From positions 1-64,000 of the forward strand of contig DAOUQJ010000009.1 in NCBI GenBank assembly GCA_030625685.1: a stretch of 64,000 bases of DNA. The letters run 5' to 3'. This document shows positions 19,588 through 29,595 of the stretch, in pieces (the stretch's first letter is position 1; every line of letters begins with the position of its first letter). Made by a program: the position numbers and the translations under genes. Origin of the DNA: Oscillospiraceae bacterium. Lineage in GTDB: Bacteria; Bacillota; Clostridia; Oscillospirales; Oscillospiraceae. The notes beneath the pieces were generated by a model, which did not search any database, was not told the origin of the DNA, and saw only the letters and a program-made list of their open reading frames with translations.

Positions 19588-20799
19588 TTATGCGTGCGCA
19601 CGAGCAATTCTTAACATAGAAAGTCGTGGTACAGCTTTAGGCAATTGCATTTGAAATTTCATTTGCGGTGTTTTCACAACATCTATCGTTGTCCCTTTTT
19701 CTGTATACATCATAGGTGCTTCAAACTCTAATGCTGCTACATTTGGTCCTATAACTTCTACCTTATCACCTTGCTGAAATTTATTTCGCAAGGATAATAC
19801 CGCCATTCCATCCTGCGTACAGCTTTCTACAATAGCAACAACTTGCCACTCTCTTACATAGCGTGAGTGATCTGTATGCTGACCAGGCTGTCCATAAAAG
19901 AATCCAGTGGAATAATGCCGGTGACTAACTTTATATACCTCATCACGCCATACATGCTCTAATGGCTCGGAACGCATTGCGCAATCTATGGCATGTCTAT
20001 ATGCTCCTGTTACAACTGCAGTATAATATGCCGATTTTGCTCTACCCTCAATTTTAAGTGAATCAACACCTACTTCTAGCAAATCAGAAACATGATCGAT
20101 CATGCACAAATCTTTTGAATTCATGATATGTGTACCACGATCATCTTCAATCACTGAAAAGTATTCTCCAGGCCTTTTCTCTTCCACTATATCATACTGA
20201 TAACGACATGGCTGTGCACATGCTCCGCGATTTGCATCTCTGCCTGTCATATAGTTTGAGAGCAAACAGCGCCCAGAATATGATACGCACATCGCTCCGT
20301 GTCCAAATACTTCAATTTCTAGATCTTTCGGTTTACGCTGACAAATAAGCTCAATTTCTTTTAAACTCAGCTCTCGTGCTAATATCACTCGCTTAGCACC
20401 GAGATTATAATACGCCATTGCACTTTCATAGTTTACTATACTAGCTTGCGTGCTAACATGAATCTCTAACTTGGGAGCATATTTTTTTGCCATATTCAAT
20501 ACACCAATATCTCCCATAATTAGTGCCTTTATATCTAATTCATTCAAAAACTCTAAATACTGAGGAAGCTGTTCCACTTCCTCATTTCGAGGCATAGTGT
20601 TGCAAGTAACATGCAATGCCACACCTGTTTGCTTGCATAGTTTTGATGCTTTAATCAGATTTTCTTTATCAAAATTTCCAGCAAATGAGCGCATTCCAAA
20701 ATGCTCTCCAGCCAAGTAAACAGCATCCGCTCCATAAGCTATTGCCATTTCAAGGCGCTCCATATCTCCAGCAGGGGATAAAAGTTCTAGTTTTTTCAT
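19588..20799 (-). CDS. Peptidase U32 family protein
   Basis: MKKLELLSPAGDMERLEMAIAYGADAVYLAGEHFGMR...EVFGHGAMCVSYSGRCLLSNYMTGRDANRGACAQPCRY. Confidence 0.94.
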   Translation of the reverse strand: MKKLELLSPAGDMERLEMAIAYGADAVYLAGEHFGMRSFAGNFDKENLIKASKLCKQTGVALHVTCNTMPRNEEVEQLPQYLEFLNELDIKALIMGDIGVLNMAKKYAPKLEIHVSTQASIVNYESAMAYYNLGAKRVILARELSLKEIELICQRKPKDLEIEVFGHGAMCVSYSGRCLLSNYMTGRDANRGACAQPCRYQYDIVEEKRPGEYFSVIEDDRGTHIMNSKDLCMIDHVSDLLEVGVDSLKIEGRAKSAYYTAVVTGAYRHAIDCAMRSEPLEHVWRDEVYKVSHRHYSTGFFYGQPGQHTDHSRYVREWQVVAIVESCTQDGMAVLSLRNKFQQGDKVEVIGPNVAALEFEAPMMYTEKGTTIDVVKTPQMKFQMQLPKAVPRLSMLRIARAHA

Positions 20800-20801
20800 T
20801 T

Positions 20802-21902
20802 CTACCATCCTAAAAATGCTACTTGCTGATCATGTGTTTTGAAGAAATGATGCAAATCATCATCACCCAAAGCATAGTAATAATAATCGGTATTATCTGG
20901 ATTCATGGCTGCTAAAATAGTCTCTATACCTGGATTTGCAATTGGTGTGGGTGGCAATCCTTTATACTTATAAGTATTATATGGACTTTCAAGTGTTTGA
21001 TAATGATCCTGAGTCACTTCTTCCCCATCAGGTAACACATATTGCAGCGTAGCATCCACATTGAGAAAACCTACTGTTTCGTTTGTAGGCTTTTCTAAAC
21101 GATTTCGTATAACAGAAGCAATCTTCCCACGATCTGTTCCATCTGTTTCTTTTTCTATCATAGAAGCAATAATCATCATTTCTTGAATTGTATAGCCTCT
21201 ATCTAATATAACAGCGCGCATTTCGTCTGTGACTTTTGCATCAAAGTTTACAAGCATTTTATTCAAAACATATAATGGATTTTCACCCATATAAAATTCG
21301 TAAGTATCTGGGAAGAGATAGCCCTCTAAACGCTTATAATTCCCAATAGGAATGTCCTCTAAGAACGAGAATGCATAATCATGCGTGCTGGACATTTCAC
21401 GCAATTTGGCTACTGTTGAAACACCTTTTTCTTCTAACAATGCAAATATTTGATCAACATTGTATCCTTCAGGAATTGTCACTACTGTAGTCATACGCTG
21501 ATTGGAACGCGCACTAAGTCCACTAATAATTGCTCGATAGTCCATTTCAGTGTTGAGGACATACGTTCCTTCCGTAATGTGCTTTTTACCACCAGTGACA
21601 AAAGTAAATAGTTTAAAAATTGATTTGTATTCAATAATACCATTATCTTCAATCTGGTTGACAATGCTTGAGAAACTGTCATCTTCTGTAATAGTAATGA
21701 CTGCGCTATGTTCCCCTTTATTTAATGCCAGTACATCATTTGCAATTGTCCAACACGTTGCAGCCAATATTGCTGAAACACCAAACACAAAGAGAAGATA
21801 TGTCCATGGGTTAGAAAAAATCTTTCTTCTTCCACGTCTTTTCTTTGATGACTTGTTTTCAGATTGTGCCTTCCTTTGCATAGGTTTTTTATTCTCTTCC
21901 AT
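20802..21902 (-). CDS. mltG: Endolytic transglycosylase MltG (YceG-like)
   Basis: Single N-terminal TM; LEGYLFPDTYEF, ASMIEKETDGTDRGKIASVIRNRL, LPPTPIANPG motifs. Confidence 0.94.
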   Translation of the reverse strand: MEENKKPMQRKAQSENKSSKKRRGRRKIFSNPWTYLLFVFGVSAILAATCWTIANDVLALNKGEHSAVITITEDDSFSSIVNQIEDNGIIEYKSIFKLFTFVTGGKKHITEGTYVLNTEMDYRAIISGLSARSNQRMTTVVTIPEGYNVDQIFALLEEKGVSTVAKLREMSSTHDYAFSFLEDIPIGNYKRLEGYLFPDTYEFYMGENPLYVLNKMLVNFDAKVTDEMRAVILDRGYTIQEMMIIASMIEKETDGTDRGKIASVIRNRLEKPTNETVGFLNVDATLQYVLPDGEEVTQDHYQTLESPYNTYKYKGLPPTPIANPGIETILAAMNPDNTDYYYYALGDDDLHHFFKTHDQQVAFLGW

Positions 21903-21996
21903 GGAAGCCTCCTAGCACTCATAAAGTTTTTAAGTAATTTATATCACCCAATATATCTTCACTGCATAGAATGTTGTGAAGTGAGGTGAAAATGAT

Positions 21997-22116
21997 ATGT
22001 GCAATAACAATTTTGGTGGCAATAACTGCCTATGGATCGTACTCATCTTAATCGTTGCTTGCTGCTGCTGTGGCAACAACTCTTGTGGATTTGGTTGTGG
22101 CGGTGGCTGCTGCTAA
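21997..22116 (+). CDS. Tiny Cys/Gly-rich hydrophobic peptide, 39 aa
   Basis: MCNNNFGGNNCLWIVLILIVACCCCGNNSCGFGCGGGCC; GTGAGGTGAA RBS; terminator at 22134. Below the ORF-track cutoff. Confidence 0.7.
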   Translation: MCNNNFGGNNCLWIVLILIVACCCCGNNSCGFGCGGGCC

Positions 22117-22133
22117 TTTACGTACCTAGTCTC

Positions 22134-22163
22134 GCTGATTAAGACGAAGATGCTTCGTCTTAA
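22134..22163. terminator. Bidirectional terminator
   Basis: GATTAAGACGAAG-ATG-CTTCGTCTTAATC. Confidence 0.75.
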
Positions 22164-22741
22164 TCATTACTTTTATTTTGGACAAGCACTTTGGTTTCAG
22201 TTATCACATAGGACATAGGTATGTCGTGTTCTTCTGTTGGAACTCTACTTAGCAACAGTTTGTCTCTACAAAATGCTACCGTTACTCCCCGATAATTCTG
22301 CAAATAACGATCATAATAACCTCCAGCCTGTCCTAAACGATTACAGTTTTCATCACATGCTAAACAAGGACACAAAATTAAATCTATCTTCTCATTTCCA
22401 ATTAAAGTAGCATCTACCGAAGGTTCAAGAATTCCATATTCATTGGGTATTAATTTCGTATTATGTGTAAATATACGCGCTTCCATTTGATTTTCTGGCA
22501 TACATCTGGGAAGCAACACTTGTTTACCCATTTTTATTAACTTATCAAATAAAACTCTCGTATCAGGTTCTCCTCCCACTCCATAATAAAGCAAAACCGT
22601 TTCCGCTTTTTCTATTATTGGATGCAAGAGAAAACAATCAAACATCACTTTGTCCGACATTCTTTTTTCCGATTCATTCATTTTATTGATTTGAGCGCGA
22701 ATATTCTTACGCAAAACAGCTTTATCCTTTGCAATCTGCAT
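22160..22741 (-). CDS. 5-formyltetrahydrofolate cyclo-ligase
   Basis: KAVLRKNIRAQINKM..., GVGGEPDTR, NRLGQAGGYYDRYL signature. Confidence 0.93.
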   Translation of the reverse strand: MQIAKDKAVLRKNIRAQINKMNESEKRMSDKVMFDCFLLHPIIEKAETVLLYYGVGGEPDTRVLFDKLIKMGKQVLLPRCMPENQMEARIFTHNTKLIPNEYGILEPSVDATLIGNEKIDLILCPCLACDENCNRLGQAGGYYDRYLQNYRGVTVAFCRDKLLLSRVPTEEHDIPMSYVITETKVLVQNKSND

Positions 22742-22750
22742 TCTCTTCTC

Positions 22751-23416
22751 TCATTTCAAATAAGGTAACACCACTTGCCATATTTTTTCATGCATTTTCT
22801 CAATCGAATACATATTCTCAAATTCATCAACTACTGAAATTACGCTCCAACCATATTGCTTCGCAATTTCCAACGAAACTTCTCGACACTGCCTTAAATA
22901 CGACAAATCAGCTTCGTGAATATCTCTGTCATTTGCTCTACGTTCAATAAGGCGAGCGGATACCTCAACAGGTAGATCTAAATAAATTACTAAATTTGGT
23001 GCAGGTAAAGCCATTTTATTATACTCGAATTCAAATAACCACTCAGTGAAAAATTCTCGTTCCAAAACAGGTAATTTCACTGTTTGATGCACTGCATTTG
23101 AAGTTGTATATCTATCAGCTACCATTAACGTGCCATTTAAATAATCTTCTTGCCAATCCTTTTTATATGATGCATACCGGTCCACAGCATAAAAAGTAGA
23201 TGCCGCATACGCATTGACTTCAGCAGGATCTTGTCCAAACTCACCTTTCAAATACATATGAATTAGCGCAGAAGAGGGTTTATCATATTGTGGAAATACC
23301 AAATTCCGATATGAATATCCCTCCATCTGGAGACGTTGGCAGAGCTTCTCCATTTGTGTGGATTTTCCAGAACCATCAATGCCTTCCAATACAATTAATT
23401 TACCTTCTTGATTCAT
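22751..23416 (-). CDS. Thymidylate kinase-like protein (dTMP kinase family)
   Basis: GKLIVLEGIDGSGKSTQMEKLCQRL; VADRYTTSNAVHQ. Confidence 0.88.
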   Translation of the reverse strand: MNQEGKLIVLEGIDGSGKSTQMEKLCQRLQMEGYSYRNLVFPQYDKPSSALIHMYLKGEFGQDPAEVNAYAASTFYAVDRYASYKKDWQEDYLNGTLMVADRYTTSNAVHQTVKLPVLEREFFTEWLFEFEYNKMALPAPNLVIYLDLPVEVSARLIERRANDRDIHEADLSYLRQCREVSLEIAKQYGWSVISVVDEFENMYSIEKMHEKIWQVVLPYLK

Positions 23417-23420
23417 CAAT

Positions 23421-24167
23421 CTACCCCCCTTTTAGACGACACTGTATAGCTTTTAATAAAAAGAGTGGTAATTTCATGATGCGTCCAAATCTTGCAGGCT
23501 GAGAAAACAAGCGATATAGCCACTCGAATCCAAGTTTTTGCCACAAAATAGGTGCTCTTTTTACATCACCTGCAAAAACATCTAGTACACCTCCTAAGCC
23601 AATCATTAGGCTTGCCCCTGTCTGCTTTCCATATGTAGCAATCCACTCTTCCTGCTTAGGCGCTCCTAAACATACAAACACTACTTTAGCATTCGCATTC
23701 TTTATGTCAGATACCACTTGCATATTGTCCTTGAAATATCCATCTCCAGTTCCACATATCACCAAACCAGGATATTGCTCTTTCAAAAATTCCCCTGCCC
23801 GCTGCGCAACTGTTGGCTTTGCTCCAAGCAAATAAAGTGGCAATTTCTCTTCAGCTAAAAACTTCATAATTCCTTGTGCAAATTCTATGCCTGGCACTCG
23901 CTCTTTTACTGGTGTATTCAATATTTTTCCTGCATACACAATTCCAATCCCATCTGGCAAAACCAGATCAGCCTCATTCAATACATTTCGAAATGACTCA
24001 TTCTCCATTGCCATATTAACAATTTCGGGGTTTGGCGTTACCACATAATGAAACCCTTCATCCAAACATAAACTTTGACCAGTTATCATCGCTTCATCGT
24101 AGGTAAGTGCATCAAATCCTACGCCAAAAATATCAGTCTTCAATTTGTATCTTACCCCACAAATCAA
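23421..24167 (-). CDS. WecG/TagA/CpsF family glycosyltransferase (true start may be a TTG about 8 codons in)
   Basis: TPNPEIVNMA, LPDGIGIVYAGKIL, CLGAPKQEEWIA, GLGGVLDVFAG, LGFEWLYRLFSQPARFGR. Confidence 0.93.
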   Translation of the reverse strand: MICGVRYKLKTDIFGVGFDALTYDEAMITGQSLCLDEGFHYVVTPNPEIVNMAMENESFRNVLNEADLVLPDGIGIVYAGKILNTPVKERVPGIEFAQGIMKFLAEEKLPLYLLGAKPTVAQRAGEFLKEQYPGLVICGTGDGYFKDNMQVVSDIKNANAKVVFVCLGAPKQEEWIATYGKQTGASLMIGLGGVLDVFAGDVKRAPILWQKLGFEWLYRLFSQPARFGRIMKLPLFLLKAIQCRLKGG

Positions 24168-24243
24168 TATAGTGCCTAATATTATACCATAATTCTAATA
24201 TTTTAATCAACGAAAAACACAAGAAATCACAAGACAACACCTA

Positions 24244-26172
24244 TTATAACGGTAGTAAATTGACATGTGTCAATAAATTAAACAGCATATCTGCAACTTC
24301 TGCTCGCAAAACTGGATCTTCATGGTCAATATTGTAATATGCATCAAAAAGCAAATTCTCTGTTCGTCCCAACATATCTGTTTGTGATTGCCCCATAAGC
24401 CAAACCCATTGCTGTGCCCATTCACTATATGGAGATAATTCTGGATGTGCTTCCTGATTCCATTGTTTTGCTTTTGCTTTCAGCAAAACATTATATTGTA
24501 TGCCTGCTCTTGCCAATACTGTGATGGCTTGCTCAGTCGTCAAAGTTTCTTCTGGATCAAATGCGCCATCTCCAACACCATTCATCAGTCCCCATGCAGC
24601 CACAGTACCAACTTCGTCAGCATACCAAGCATCTTCGGGCACATCACTAAACTTCACTCCTTTTTTCAAATCCGTCAAATGAAAGGCTTGAATGAGCATA
24701 GCACAAAACTCAGCTCGAGTCATCGTTTTATCAGGTTCAAATTTTCCATCTCCATAGCCATTTAAAATATCATATGTACCAAGCGCATTAATTGCCAAAT
24801 CATAACCACAATGTGACACATCTGTAAACCAGCGCGATTGAAACTCTGTCAAATTGTACTGTTCAACAAGCTCGTCCACCGTTATCTCATCCCACTGGTT
24901 ATTGGTCTCTGTAATATATAAATCTGCTTGAGGAGGTAATCCCTCTAACAATGCAATGAAATTCGGCAATTGATCAACACTCGTTGCCAAATCCAAATTT
25001 ATATCCCAATTCCACGTGCCTAGTTTTAACCGCAACATATTGTTTCCTGTTTGTGCAGATAACAGCTGAGCAACATCAGGTGCAATATGAGGATCAACCA
25101 GCAAGTTTGGAATAATCCCAATTTGATGTGAAATATTTCCTCGTTTTGTAAAGTAACGATATGTTGTGATTTGCACTGCATCACCATCAGAAAAATAATT
25201 TGGATAAGCTTCTTTATCTAACACCCTCTGCGCTATCCCTTTTCCAAATGTTCGATCACCAATAATCACGCCTGCTCTGCTATCTCTAACTACACCTGCA
25301 AAAAGTTCAGAAGCACTTGCTGAATAATTACTCGTCAAAACAACTACTGGCTCTACAAGGCCTGTATTCTTTGATGAAATAGATAGAGGAATATATTCAT
25401 CTTTTGCATTTTCAAAATACGCAATCACAGAGTTATTTATTGTATCTAAAAACATACCAACGGATTCAAGTGCAGTATACGCACTTCCACCCGGATTATT
25501 TCTCAAATCTATCATCCAAACATCTGTATTTGCTTTATGTTTATCAATTGCTTTTTCAAACGATGTATTTGTACCACTTGTAAAGGAATTGCAATAAATA
25601 TAAGCCACTCCATCATCTAACATTTCTGATTGTACACTTTCAATCACTAAATCTTCTCTTTCAAAAGAATATTCTACTATGGTTCCATTCTTCTTTTTTA
25701 TTGATAGTTGTATAACAGTGCCTACTTCTCCTGCAATATTAGCCTTAATTTGTTCAATTGTTTGTCCTTCTAGACTAACTCCATTAACAGAAATAATAGT
25801 GTCCCCTGCAATGATTCCATTCTTTTCAGCTGCGCCGTTCGGCAGCACTTCTGCAATATACATGCCTTCCTCAACTTTATTTCCTCGAATGCCAATTCCA
25901 CCAATATGCTGATCAGTCATTCTAGTTTGCATAAGTGCATATTCTTCGGGTGAATAATAAAACGTGTATGGGTCACCAATTTCTTCCAGTACCCCATTAA
26001 TTGTTGTTTCTTCCATTGCCTCTTGGCTAATGTCATACAAATAATATTCATTTAAGAGTAACTTTAATTCATCCGCTGTCAATGCACTTGAAGCAGTGCC
26101 CACACAAAAAAATAACGCAAGCAAACAGCTTGTCAATCTGAATGCCCTCGTTTTTCTCTTTTCGTTTTTCAT
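24244..26172 (-). CDS. S41 family C-terminal processing peptidase with PDZ domain and C-terminal SLH repeats
   Basis: Signal peptide; PDZ (GGIGIRGNKVEEGMYIAEVLPNGAAEKNGIIAGD); NYSASASELFAGVVRD, GDRTFGKG; SLH-type DILNGYGDGKFEPDKTMTRAEFCAMLIQ and GLMNGVGDGAFDPEETLTTEQAITVLARAG. Confidence 0.93.
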   Translation of the reverse strand: MKNEKRKTRAFRLTSCLLALFFCVGTASSALTADELKLLLNEYYLYDISQEAMEETTINGVLEEIGDPYTFYYSPEEYALMQTRMTDQHIGGIGIRGNKVEEGMYIAEVLPNGAAEKNGIIAGDTIISVNGVSLEGQTIEQIKANIAGEVGTVIQLSIKKKNGTIVEYSFEREDLVIESVQSEMLDDGVAYIYCNSFTSGTNTSFEKAIDKHKANTDVWMIDLRNNPGGSAYTALESVGMFLDTINNSVIAYFENAKDEYIPLSISSKNTGLVEPVVVLTSNYSASASELFAGVVRDSRAGVIIGDRTFGKGIAQRVLDKEAYPNYFSDGDAVQITTYRYFTKRGNISHQIGIIPNLLVDPHIAPDVAQLLSAQTGNNMLRLKLGTWNWDINLDLATSVDQLPNFIALLEGLPPQADLYITETNNQWDEITVDELVEQYNLTEFQSRWFTDVSHCGYDLAINALGTYDILNGYGDGKFEPDKTMTRAEFCAMLIQAFHLTDLKKGVKFSDVPEDAWYADEVGTVAAWGLMNGVGDGAFDPEETLTTEQAITVLARAGIQYNVLLKAKAKQWNQEAHPELSPYSEWAQQWVWLMGQSQTDMLGRTENLLFDAYYNIDHEDPVLRAEVADMLFNLLTHVNLLPL

Positions 26173-26196
26173 TCCATTTCCTCATCTCTAAAATTA

Positions 26197-26230
26197 GCGT
26201 AGAAAGCAAGAAAAATCTTGCTTTCTACGC
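26197..26230. terminator. Strong hairpin between the MBL and S41 genes
   Basis: GCGTAGAAAGCAAG-AAAAAT-CTTGCTTTCTACGC; weak T-tracts. Confidence 0.5.
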
Positions 26231-26241
26231 AAAACAACTAT

Positions 26242-27861
26242 TTATTTTTCAGTTTTCCAAGCATTCAATAGTTTTTCAAGCTGTTTATTTAGCTTACGCA
26301 AATCTTTATTGCTACTGCCTTTATGATCTTGAATATACTCCAACAATTCTGTTGCGTTAGATTTCAAGTCGACAAATGCAGCTGATTCAGATCTTTCTTT
26401 CGCTTTTTCTTTTTCTATCAAGATACCATCTTGAACCTTTTTATTTTCAATTAAGTCATATACTTCCGTATATAATGGTGCATGCGCTGAAAAACCACGC
26501 TCTCTCAAAGTGTTTGCGAAAATTTCAGTCACTTCAAAGTCGCCATGAGCCACAAAAACATGATTTGGTTTCGGATTAAAGTGTTCAATCCACGCGAGAA
26601 GATGATCTCTATCTGCATGAGAGGACAAGCCTCTCAAATTGTGAATACTCGCCTTAACTGCAATTTTTTCACCAAACAGTTTCACGCTTTCTCTACCATC
26701 TAATAGTTGACGTCCTAAAGTTCCTTCTGCTTGATAACCTGCAAACACAATGGCTGACTCCGATCTCCACAAATTGTGCTTTAAGTGGTGGCGAACACGT
26801 CCTGCATCACACATACCAGATGCTGAAATGATTACCTTTGGTGTTGGGTCCATATTCAGTTGTTTTGACTCATCCGTATTAGAAGTAGTCATAAACCCTG
26901 GAAACGTAAACAAAGCCGATCCTTCGCGAAGCACTTCTCTGGCTTCTTCATCAAGATATCCCCTCAAGTCTCCAGAAAAAACCCTTGTTGCTTCACTTGC
27001 CAAAGGTGAGTCCACACAAACCATGAAATCACCATGGTTCTTAACCATGTTATTTTCTTTCATTTCACGAATTGCATACAGCAACTCTTGCGTACGTCCA
27101 ACTGCAAACGATGGAATAACAACATTACCTCCAGCATCAAACGTTTTCTGAATAATGACAGAAAGTTCCTCTGCATAATCTTTTGCAAGATTGTTCATTT
27201 TTGAAACAGCTCCGTGATTACGGTCGCCATATGTGCTCTCCATGACAACATAATCTGCATCAGTAAGAAATTCAGGATCACGAATAATTGGTTGATCTAC
27301 ATTTCCGATATCACCGGAGAATACAATTTTGCGCTGATTTCCATTTTCACTTAACCATAACTCTACATATGCAGAACCTAGCAAATGCCCTGCATCAATA
27401 AATCGGAATTTTGCACCATCAAAGAGTGGTATCATCTGTTTATATTCAAAGGTTTCAATCATCTCTGCCGCACGCACAGCATCATCAATGGTATAGAGTG
27501 GTTCTTCCAATGGATTTCCTGCACGTTTCGCCTTTTGGTTTTTCCATTCTGTATCACTTTCTTGTATGTGCGCAGAATCTCTGAGCATAATGGACAAAAG
27601 ATCTCCAGTAAGTCTTGTTGCAAATACTCTACCTGTAAATCCTTGTTTTACTAATAATGGGATTCTTCCTGAGTGGTCAATGTGAGCATGTGTCACAAGA
27701 ATATAATCTATACTACTAGCATCAAAAGCCAAAGCGCCATTATCTATCTCATCTCTTCCTTGTTGTAATCCACAATCAACCAAGATACGTTTCCCAGCAA
27801 CTTCAACCATATAACAGCTACCCGTTACGGCTCTTGCTGCACCATGAAATGTTATGTTCAT
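26242..27861 (-). CDS. MBL-fold / beta-CASP RNA-processing exonuclease-like protein
   Basis: TGSCYMVEVAGKRILVDCGLQQG, VTHAHIDHSGRIP, VMESTYGDRNHG, GLSSHADRD, FVAHGD. Confidence 0.93.
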   Translation of the reverse strand: MNITFHGAARAVTGSCYMVEVAGKRILVDCGLQQGRDEIDNGALAFDASSIDYILVTHAHIDHSGRIPLLVKQGFTGRVFATRLTGDLLSIMLRDSAHIQESDTEWKNQKAKRAGNPLEEPLYTIDDAVRAAEMIETFEYKQMIPLFDGAKFRFIDAGHLLGSAYVELWLSENGNQRKIVFSGDIGNVDQPIIRDPEFLTDADYVVMESTYGDRNHGAVSKMNNLAKDYAEELSVIIQKTFDAGGNVVIPSFAVGRTQELLYAIREMKENNMVKNHGDFMVCVDSPLASEATRVFSGDLRGYLDEEAREVLREGSALFTFPGFMTTSNTDESKQLNMDPTPKVIISASGMCDAGRVRHHLKHNLWRSESAIVFAGYQAEGTLGRQLLDGRESVKLFGEKIAVKASIHNLRGLSSHADRDHLLAWIEHFNPKPNHVFVAHGDFEVTEIFANTLRERGFSAHAPLYTEVYDLIENKKVQDGILIEKEKAKERSESAAFVDLKSNATELLEYIQDHKGSSNKDLRKLNKQLEKLLNAWKTEK

Positions 27862-28054
27862 ATATAACTACCTCCAATGCTTTATTTTTATCAGTATACC
27901 CTTTTTTGCCATTTTTGCAAATAGCTTATCTGACTTTTACATAATTGTTCACAGTATTTTTATAATTATATACAGTGAAACTAAACAAAAAAACGCGCCA
28001 CATAATGTGACACGTTCCATAATGCTTTATATTCAACTCGTATATAATTTCTTC

Positions 28055-28792
28055 TTATTGTGCTGACTCCAATAACTGTTTTGTATATTCATGTTGAGGT
28101 TTATCAAAAATACCATCTACTGTATTTTCTTCTACAACTTCGCCATCTTTCATCACTAGCACCCGATCACAACACTGATACACTACGTTCAAATCATGAG
28201 AAATAAACAAGTAACTCAAATTATGCTCTTTTTTTAGACGAATCAATAAATCTAAAATCTGCGCCTGTATTGTAACATCTAATGCAGACACCGCTTCATC
28301 CAATATCAAAAGTTGAGGGTGCACTATCATTGCCGCAGCAATAGAAACGCGTTGCCTTTGTCCTCCTGAAAGCTCTCTTGGTTTTCTTTTTAGATGTTCT
28401 TCAGATAGACCAACATTTTCAAGCATTTCCATCACACGTCGCTTGCGTTCTTCTTTTCCATATTTTCCATAAATAAGCAGAGGCTCTTCCAAAATTCTTT
28501 CAACTGTAAAAGCAGGATTTAGTGAAGCATACGGATCTTGAAACACCATTTGAGGTCGCAAACTATTGTGTACAATGCTTCCTTCATACTCATTCGTTAT
28601 TCCCAAAATAACCTTTGCCAAAGTACTTTTTCCGCTGCCACTTTCCCCAACTACACCTAATACTTCCCCACGATACAATTCAAAATTGACATCTTTTAAG
28701 ACTTGTGTAGCATTTTTTTTGCCAAAAACTTTGCTTCCTTTTGTATAATAACTATTCAGCTGATTCACTTGTAAAATAGTTGTTTTTTGCAT
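28055..28792 (-). CDS. Peptide/nickel-type ABC transporter ATP-binding protein (OppF/DppF-like)
   Basis: [43 protein letters not shown]. Confidence 0.92.
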   Translation of the reverse strand: MQKTTILQVNQLNSYYTKGSKVFGKKNATQVLKDVNFELYRGEVLGVVGESGSGKSTLAKVILGITNEYEGSIVHNSLRPQMVFQDPYASLNPAFTVERILEEPLLIYGKYGKEERKRRVMEMLENVGLSEEHLKRKPRELSGGQRQRVSIAAAMIVHPQLLILDEAVSALDVTIQAQILDLLIRLKKEHNLSYLFISHDLNVVYQCCDRVLVMKDGEVVEENTVDGIFDKPQHEYTKQLLESAQ

Positions 28793-28795
28793 AAA

Positions 28796-29584
28796 TTAGC
28801 TCCGTTTCTTCCTCGTAGGAATGGCAGAAATCAAGCGTTTGGTATACTCTTCTCTTGGATGGTAAAACACCTCATCTGTCTTTCCCTCTTCAACTATTTC
28901 ACCATGATACATCACAACTACTCGATCACAGAGTTTTCTTACGACATTGAGATCATGTGAAATAAACAAGATTCCTATTTTAAATTCCTTGTTCACTCTC
29001 TTTAAAAGCTGAATAATTTGAGCTTGAATCGTAACATCCAATGCTGTGGTTGGCTCATCACAAAGAAGCAGTTTGGGTCTTGTCATCAGCGCTCCTGCAA
29101 TCATAGCTCTCTGTAACATTCCACCAGAAAGTTCATGTGGATATTTATGATATACCTGTTCTGGGTTTGGCAATTCTACAGCTGACATAACATATAACAC
29201 TCGCTCCTTGCGCTCGGCGGGAGTCATATTAGAATGTATCACTAGACTTTCTTCAATCTGTTTTCCGATTGTCTTTACTGGATTCATAAATGAAACAGGT
29301 TCTTGAAATACAACACCAATATCTTTCCCTTGCAATTTACGAAGACAATCTCTATCACAAGAAAGAATATCCACTCCATCTAGTAATATTTCACCAGTGC
29401 AAGTGGCTTGACTTCGATTAATCAAACCAGAAATCGCCATGGCTGTTACTGTTTTTCCACTTCCACTTTCGCCAACTAGCCCCAGTATTTCTCCATCATC
29501 CATATGAAGATTAATCCCTTTTACGGCCTCTTTCTCTTGCTTAGCATTATGAAATTTTACATGCAGATCATATACATCAAGCAT
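28796..29584 (-). CDS. Peptide/nickel-type ABC transporter ATP-binding protein (OppD/DppD-like)
   Basis: GESGSGKTVTAMAISGL, LSGGMLQRAMIAGAL, LLLCDEPTTALDVTIQ. Confidence 0.93.
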   Translation of the reverse strand: MLDVYDLHVKFHNAKQEKEAVKGINLHMDDGEILGLVGESGSGKTVTAMAISGLINRSQATCTGEILLDGVDILSCDRDCLRKLQGKDIGVVFQEPVSFMNPVKTIGKQIEESLVIHSNMTPAERKERVLYVMSAVELPNPEQVYHKYPHELSGGMLQRAMIAGALMTRPKLLLCDEPTTALDVTIQAQIIQLLKRVNKEFKIGILFISHDLNVVRKLCDRVVVMYHGEIVEEGKTDEVFYHPREEYTKRLISAIPTRKKRS

Positions 29585-29595
29585 TCCATTTCTCC

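Noticed and set aside
26750-27151. 133-aa plus-strand ORF antisense to the MBL/beta-CASP gene
   Set aside because: Shadow ORF; no supported start or family.
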